A stretch of DNA of 64,000 nucleotides from Arthrobacter sunyaminii (GTDB lineage Bacteria > Actinomycetota > Actinomycetes > Actinomycetales > Micrococcaceae). The DNA is taken from the NCBI RefSeq assembly GCF_018866305.1, contig NZ_CP076456.1, forward strand, positions 3,162,001 through 3,226,000, written 5' to 3'. Below are positions 59,693 to 64,000 of the stretch, one piece after another. The notes under the pieces are model-generated. The model searched no databases and had not been told where the DNA came from. It saw nothing but the letters and a program-made list of their open reading frames with translations. The stretch's first letter is position 1. The number at the start of each line of letters is the position of its first letter. A program made the translations under genes and the position numbers.

Positions 59693-60784
59693 CTATGCCC
59701 GGGGCGGGCGCAGGAATCCGCCGGCACGGCCGACAACCTGGCCGGCATCCGGGGCAACAATGACTTCCTGCGCGGCGGCGTAGGGCTCGCCGTCGTCGTC
59801 CACCACCAGCTCTGCCGCGGGATCCACGGAGCGCTTAATCACGGCCAGCGCAACGGCGCCCATTTCATAGTGCTGGGCAACCGACGTCACCGCTCCCACC
59901 CTGCGTTCTCCCAGCATCACTGCACTGCCCGGCGCGGGAAGCGTGTGCTGGGAACCGTCCAGCTGCAGGAACACGAGCCGGCGGGGCGGATGCCCCAGGT
60001 TGTGCACACGGGCCACGGTTTCCTGGCCCTTGTAGCAGCCCTTGGCCAGATGAACCGCTGTCCGGATCAGATCCAGCTCATGCGGAATGGTTTTGTCGTC
60101 GGTCTCGGCGCCCAGCCGCGGACGCCAGGCCGCAATCCGCAGGGCCTCGGAGGCCATGGTGCCGGCAAGGGTGCGCCCTGAGTCCGTAACGGCCTGTTCC
60201 AGCTCCGCTGCCGGAATCAGATACTCATGCCAGGGGCGGTCGCGTCCCGGATGGGAATCCTCAGGGACGCCGGTGTAGGCGAAACCGCCGGCACCAATGT
60301 TCGGCCAGGGATCGGTCCAGACGGAATAGTTGGCCCAGGCCTCCACTGGCGTCACTGATCCCACAACGGCCCAGTCCCTGCTGACATCGGCCACCTCGAC
60401 CCGGAGCATGAACTTCATCCGTTCCAGGAACCGGGCCAGGACGGGCGCCTCAGCGGCTTCCACGATCAGCCACGCGGTGTTCCCGTCGTCCAGGATCCGT
60501 GCGTCGTGCTCAATGCGTCCCTGGACGCTGAGCAGCAGCAGCTCCGAACTTGTGCCTGGCTGCAGGTCGCTCACGCTTTGGGAGGACAGGGTGTTCAGCC
60601 AGCTGAGGCGGTCGGGGCCGGTGACGGTGACAACGCCGCGGTGGGACAGGTCCGTGACGGCATTGCCGCGCGCCAGTTCCCGCTGCTCGCGCAGGGGATC
60701 GCCGTAGTGGGCTGCAACACCGGCGTCGAGGCCGCCGGCTTTCACCGCACCGTGGCGGGACAGGAGGGGGCTGAGGTAAGTCAT
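59693..60784 (-). CDS. ygfZ: Folate-binding YgfZ/GcvT-like protein
   Basis: YgfZ-type proteins use tetrahydrofolate to help repair or assemble iron-sulfur clusters. The 363 aa protein has the diagnostic KGCYKGQETVARVHNLGHPP around residue 245 and the N-terminal GcvT-like DRLSWLNTLSSQSVSDLQPG. The cysteine of the CYxGQE motif is intact. It is downstream of the nitrobindin-like gene on the same strand, 63 nt away, a conserved actinobacterial neighbourhood. Confidence 0.93.
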   Translation of the reverse strand: MTYLSPLLSRHGAVKAGGLDAGVAAHYGDPLREQRELARGNAVTDLSHRGVVTVTGPDRLSWLNTLSSQSVSDLQPGTSSELLLLSVQGRIEHDARILDDGNTAWLIVEAAEAPVLARFLERMKFMLRVEVADVSRDWAVVGSVTPVEAWANYSVWTDPWPNIGAGGFAYTGVPEDSHPGRDRPWHEYLIPAAELEQAVTDSGRTLAGTMASEALRIAAWRPRLGAETDDKTIPHELDLIRTAVHLAKGCYKGQETVARVHNLGHPPRRLVFLQLDGSQHTLPAPGSAVMLGERRVGAVTSVAQHYEMGAVALAVIKRSVDPAAELVVDDDGEPYAAAQEVIVAPDAGQVVGRAGGFLRPPRA

Positions 60785-60847
60785 AACGGGTGCAACGTCC
60801 TTGCGGGGGCGGCTATTCCGTGCTTGGTTTCCGCAGCGCCGGAAGGC

Positions 60848-61447
60848 TTAGGAGGTTTTCTTCAGGATGGCGGAGGCGTGGGCCTTCAGCGCGTTGCCGC
60901 CCTCAGCTACATCCCAGCGCCAGTACAGGTCACCGTTGACCAAACCGAAGATGCGCGTGGCGGCGGTGTACTCCTTGGAGTTCACGCCCCGCATGACCAG
61001 ATCGGTGGTCAGCTGAATTTGGGGGCCCTTGATTTGGCCGTAGTACAGCTCTGCGATGCCGCCGGGATGGACGATGGTGGCGGTGATGTCAAAGCCGCCG
61101 CTGTCATTGCGGAGCTTTTCGACTTCGTCGGCGCTGCGCAGCGCCGGAACAATGTCCGCCGGGGTCAGCCCGGGGCCTCCGTCGGCGTCGTTCAGAGGGC
61201 GGTCCAGCGCCCAGAATCCCGTCTCAACGGCGAGCGGGCGCAGAACGGTGCCGTCTTCGTCCGTGAGCCAGCTTTCGGCGTCGTACTTCAGGTACGGCAG
61301 GCCATTTTGGCTGAAAGTCACACGCTGGGTGAAGTGCTCGGAATCGGCTTCACCCTCCCCCAGCCTGCCGGAGCCCTCCCAGACTCCAAGGAGCCAGGAC
61401 AGCGGCACGAGCTCAGGGGTCAGATCGGTGGGGATCTCCATGGGCAT
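60848..61447 (-). CDS. Nitrobindin-like FABP-family protein
   Basis: The 199 aa protein is a predicted lipocalin-like beta barrel of the DUF1794/nitrobindin family, some members of which bind haem and scavenge reactive nitrogen species. The N-terminal signature LSWLLGVWEGSGRL has the GxWxGxG pattern, and the C-terminal KAHASAILKK contains a His at the place of the usual haem ligand. Haem binding is therefore plausible but untested. GGAAGAGG lies 8 nt before the ATG. Confidence 0.88.
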   Translation of the reverse strand: MPMEIPTDLTPELVPLSWLLGVWEGSGRLGEGEADSEHFTQRVTFSQNGLPYLKYDAESWLTDEDGTVLRPLAVETGFWALDRPLNDADGGPGLTPADIVPALRSADEVEKLRNDSGGFDITATIVHPGGIAELYYGQIKGPQIQLTTDLVMRGVNSKEYTAATRIFGLVNGDLYWRWDVAEGGNALKAHASAILKKTS

Positions 61448-61483
61448 GGCGCTGACCTCTTCCTTCGGTTGCTCTTGGGCGGG

Positions 61484-61600
61484 CTACTTCTGGCCTTTGT
61501 ACAGGCGGCTGATGACCAGGCCGGCGAATGCGGCCATGCCGACGCCGGTGATGCCAAGCAGGACGATAAAGAAGATTTCAAGGGCTACAAGCGAATCCAT
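61484..61600 (-). CDS. 38-residue single-pass membrane microprotein
   Basis: A 39-codon frame encodes one helix (residues 3-30; begins MDSLVALEIFFIVLLGITGV) and a short basic tail ending SRLYKGQK. GGATGTAGCT precedes the ATG, so the binding site is only fair. It lies 36 nt upstream of the nitrobindin-like gene on the same strand and is probably cotranscribed. The sharp hydrophobic/basic architecture argues that it is real, although no family name was recognised. Confidence 0.6.
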   Translation of the reverse strand: MDSLVALEIFFIVLLGITGVGMAAFAGLVISRLYKGQK

Positions 61601-61666
61601 AGCTACATCCTAACCCGGAGCCGCGGACGTTTCGTCCCATGACCTGCCGGCCGGGATAGGAAGAGG

Positions 61667-62416
61667 TCAGGGGACGAGCAGGCTGGCCAGGAAATAGACC
61701 ACGGAGCCCAGCGCCACGATGGGTGCCAGGGCCAGGGCCAGCCGCCCCCGGCGGGTGGAAATGTCATCGCGGGAGAGGATCAGCCGGCGGACCGCCATGA
61801 CGACGGCGGCACCCGCGGCGCCCATTAGCGCAGCAGCGGCAGCATGCACTCCGGCTTCCGGCTGCAGGACTCCGGCCAGCGCACCGGCCAGGGCGCCGGC
61901 GGCTACGCCCAGCGGGGCGGTAATCCTGTCCGGCAGGGGGATCAGGGACACAGCGAGTGCGGCGAGGATGCCGGCTGCACTGATGGTCAGGCCTGCCGGG
62001 CTGCCGTCGGCACCGGCCAGCCGGTCCGCGGCCACCCAGCCTGAACCCATCACCGTCAGGAGGACACCTGCGATGTTGCCGATGGTTGATTCCAGCCGGT
62101 GGGCCTGTCCGGTTCCGCGCAGCAGCTGGATCAGGAAGATGGCGCCTACGCCTACTGCCGCCACCCCGGGCAGCCAGGTCAGTAATGCCGTGGACGGTGC
62201 CACCAGCGCGGCGGCACAGGCGGCTGCGCCTGCGAGCGCCAGTACGGCGCCCTGGGTCTTTTTGGCCGGAACATCCAGGAGGTGCGGCCAGCCGATCCCC
62301 ACCACGATGCAAAGAATGCCGGTAACCACTGCCACGGCCCCAACGGACCAGTACGAAGCACCGACGATGCCAATGAGGGCTGCTGCCGCCAGCACCGCTA
62401 CGCTCCAAAGTTTCAC
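61667..62416 (-). CDS. Conserved-type membrane protein, unknown function
   Basis: The 249 aa protein has roughly eight hydrophobic segments rich in Ala, Gly and Val. It starts GTG with KLWSVAVLAAAALIGIVG and ends VALGSVVYFLASLLVP, with a charged loop LILSRDDISTRRGRLA near the C-terminus. No catalytic or transport motif was recognised. It is divergent from the GlnR-like regulator gene. Confidence 0.8.
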   Translation of the reverse strand: MKLWSVAVLAAAALIGIVGASYWSVGAVAVVTGILCIVVGIGWPHLLDVPAKKTQGAVLALAGAAACAAALVAPSTALLTWLPGVAAVGVGAIFLIQLLRGTGQAHRLESTIGNIAGVLLTVMGSGWVAADRLAGADGSPAGLTISAAGILAALAVSLIPLPDRITAPLGVAAGALAGALAGVLQPEAGVHAAAAALMGAAGAAVVMAVRRLILSRDDISTRRGRLALALAPIVALGSVVYFLASLLVP

Positions 62417-62480
62417 CTAAGCCATCCTGCCTTATTACGTAGTGCAGATGAAAGCTACGGGTCCGGCGAGGTCCCGTGGG

Positions 62481-62486
62481 TATACT
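62481..62486 (+). promoter_or_regulatory. Candidate -10 of the GlnR-like gene
   Basis: TATACT lies 75 nt before the ATG in the divergent gap 62417-62560. No matching -35 is visible at 17-18 nt, so an activator may be needed. Confidence 0.45.
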
Positions 62487-62560
62487 TTCAACACCTTCGC
62501 CCCGCCTGCGGACGCGGCCCAGCTTGTGCCCGATGATGTGCGCCCAACCTTGGAGGATCC

Positions 62561-63271
62561 ATGTCGCACATTTTGCTGCTGACCAACAGTCCGGGACCCT
62601 CTGTCGAGGTCCTGCCGGCCCTCGGTCTGCTCAACCACAAAGTGCAGGTTGTTCCCGCCGAACCCACGGCGCTGCTCGACACAGAGCCCAGCGACGTCGT
62701 GCTTATTGACGCCCGCAAGGATCTGGTCGGCGCCCGTTCACTGACCCAGCTGCTGAAGGCAACCGGACTGGACACGCCGCTGATCCTTATTCTTACCGAA
62801 GGCGGCATGGCTGCCGTGGCTGCAAACTGGCGGGCCGACGACGTCATCCTCGATTCGGCCGGACCGGCCGAGCTGGAGGCCCGGCTGCGGCTCATGTCTG
62901 CAAGGATCAACTCGTCCTCGGAAGCTGCCAGCACCGAGATCCGTGCATCCGGCGTCGTCATCGACGAAGCGAGCTACACGGCCCGGGTGAACGGCACTGC
63001 GCTGAACCTCACCTATAAGGAGTTTGAGCTCCTGAAGTACCTGGCCCAGCACCCCGGCCGTGTCTTCACCCGCGACCAGCTGCTGCACGAGGTGTGGGGC
63101 TACGACTATTACGGGGGCACACGGACGGTGGACGTCCACGTCCGGCGGCTGCGGGCCAAGCTGGGGGCGGACCATGAAAACCTGATCGGCACGGTCCGCA
63201 ACGTGGGCTACCGGTTCACCCGGTCCCGTCTGGCCGGGGATCCCGCGCAGCCCGCGAGCCAGGAAGCCTGA
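62561..63271 (+). CDS. GlnR-like winged-helix response regulator
   Basis: A 236 aa OmpR/PhoB-type regulator. The receiver half (1-~115) is atypical: Asp is present in [10 protein letters not shown], but the N-terminal acidic pair of normal receivers is missing, as in GlnR proteins that act without phosphorylation. The winged helix is typical ([40 protein letters not shown]). TGGAGG precedes the ATG. Placement directly before mshD matches the mycobacterial glnR-mshD order, suggesting control of nitrogen metabolism. Confidence 0.85.
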   Translation: MSHILLLTNSPGPSVEVLPALGLLNHKVQVVPAEPTALLDTEPSDVVLIDARKDLVGARSLTQLLKATGLDTPLILILTEGGMAAVAANWRADDVILDSAGPAELEARLRLMSARINSSSEAASTEIRASGVVIDEASYTARVNGTALNLTYKEFELLKYLAQHPGRVFTRDQLLHEVWGYDYYGGTRTVDVHVRRLRAKLGADHENLIGTVRNVGYRFTRSRLAGDPAQPASQEA

Positions 63272-63346
63272 CCTGCTGCGACACTGCCTGCGGGAACTTT
63301 GGACGCCTCCGCTTGTCCGGTGCCCTCCGGGCGCTAGGCTTCTTCA

Positions 63347-64000
63347 ATGAGAGACGAACGCGTAATGCCCTGGCCCGTCACAGTCACCAAGGGAACCCCG
63401 GAGCCCGATGAGCTGGACCGGATCCGCGAATTGGCCGCCGCCGCCGCCGATGCGGACGGTAACCCGCCGCTCTCCGAACAGACCCTCGTTGACCTGCGTT
63501 CCGGTGACACGGACCCGGACTCCCTGCTGGTTTTCGCCACCTATGCCAATGATGAGTCCTCGGATCCGTCGGCTACCCAGGCGCTGGCCGGCGTCGCTGT
63601 GCTGATCAGTGACGGTCCGAAAGAACCGGGTGTGCTGGAACTGGTGGTCCATCCTGCCTACCGCGAGAAGGGTGTGGGCACCGCCCTGGCGTCCTCCGTG
63701 CAGGAGCACGTTAGCGCCGGCACCGTCCCCGCACCCCAGGCATGGTCGCACGGCAACCATGACGCCGCCGTCGAATTGGCCCGGCGTTTTGGCTACCGTC
63801 CGGTGCGCGAGCTGCTGCGCCTGCGGCTGAGCCGTGGCGCCGGAACTGACGGACTGCCCGCCGCCGAGCTGCCCGAAGGCGTCTCGCTGCGGGCCTTTCA
63901 TCCGGGGGCCGACGACGACGCCTGGCTGGCAGCCAACGCGGCCGCCTTTGCCCACCACCCCGAGCAGGGCGGCATGACCCGGAGCGACCTCGCCGCACGC
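63347..64000 (+). CDS. mshD: Mycothiol synthase (partial, C-terminus beyond window)
   Basis: MshD acetylates Cys-GlcN-Ins to make mycothiol, the actinobacterial thiol buffer. The window holds 218 codons. The first GNAT domain is complete, with ELVVHPAYREKGVGTALASS (RxxGxG loop) and SHGNHDAAVELARRFGYRPV. The second starts around SLRAFHPGADDDAWLAANAA, with the family's FAHHPEQGGMT. The ATG at 63347 is used; an ATG six codons later is possible. It follows the GlnR-like gene by 75 nt. Confidence 0.92.
   Translation, partial: MRDERVMPWPVTVTKGTPEPDELDRIRELAAAAADADGNPPLSEQTLVDLRSGDTDPDSLLVFATYANDESSDPSATQALAGVAVLISDGPKEPGVLELVVHPAYREKGVGTALASSVQEHVSAGTVPAPQAWSHGNHDAAVELARRFGYRPVRELLRLRLSRGAGTDGLPAAELPEGVSLRAFHPGADDDAWLAANAAAFAHHPEQGGMTRSDLAAR

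Overview
The window is GC-rich actinobacterial chromosome, most likely Arthrobacter or a close relative in the Micrococcaceae. The gene content, the many GTG and TTG starts, the RpoB N-terminus beginning VASSTSNN, and the order of the ribosomal operons all point that way. No mobile element, CRISPR array or rRNA gene was seen. Two thirds of the window is the core information-processing region, read almost entirely on the minus strand.

Layout, in window order. 0-28 kb: the rpsI end and rplM, truA, rplQ, rpoA, rpsK, rpsM, rpmJ and infA (alpha operon, without rpsD); map, adk and secY; the spc operon rplO to rplN (without rpsN); the S10 operon rpsQ to rpsJ. Next come a 41-codon membrane microprotein and a 1445-residue polytopic membrane protein with a near-perfect internal 575 bp duplication. 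The str operon tuf, fusA, rpsG, rpsL follows. 28-37 kb: a complete protocatechuate branch of the beta-ketoadipate pathway (pobA, pcaHGBDCFIJ, IclR regulator) sits between rpsL and rpoC. 37-51.7 kb: rpoC, rpoB, a plus-strand acetyl-CoA acetyltransferase, rplL and rplJ with an L10-type attenuated leader, a double-GNAT protein, rplA, rplK, nusG, secE and tRNA-Trp. 52-64 kb: an aminotransferase, an envelope-stress module (LuxR regulator, PspC-fused histidine kinase, PspC/LiaF-like protein, two small membrane proteins), pfkA, a GNAT protein, an ankyrin protein, ygfZ, a nitrobindin-like protein, a 38-codon membrane microprotein, a membrane protein, a GlnR-like regulator and the 5' part of mshD.

How the parts work together. 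Operon boundaries are marked by strong hairpin terminators and by candidate promoters, several with a TAGACT -10 element. The pca genes form one overlapping transcription unit. It is preceded by a sigma70-type promoter with palindromic sites just upstream of the -35, probably the target of the IclR regulator at the operon end. The PspC module is organised around a divergent promoter carrying three TCAGGG repeats phased at exactly 11 bp, probably the target of the LuxR-type regulator. The best candidates for something undescribed are the giant duplicated membrane protein with its trailing microprotein, and the PspC/LiaF-like signalling module with its phased operator.
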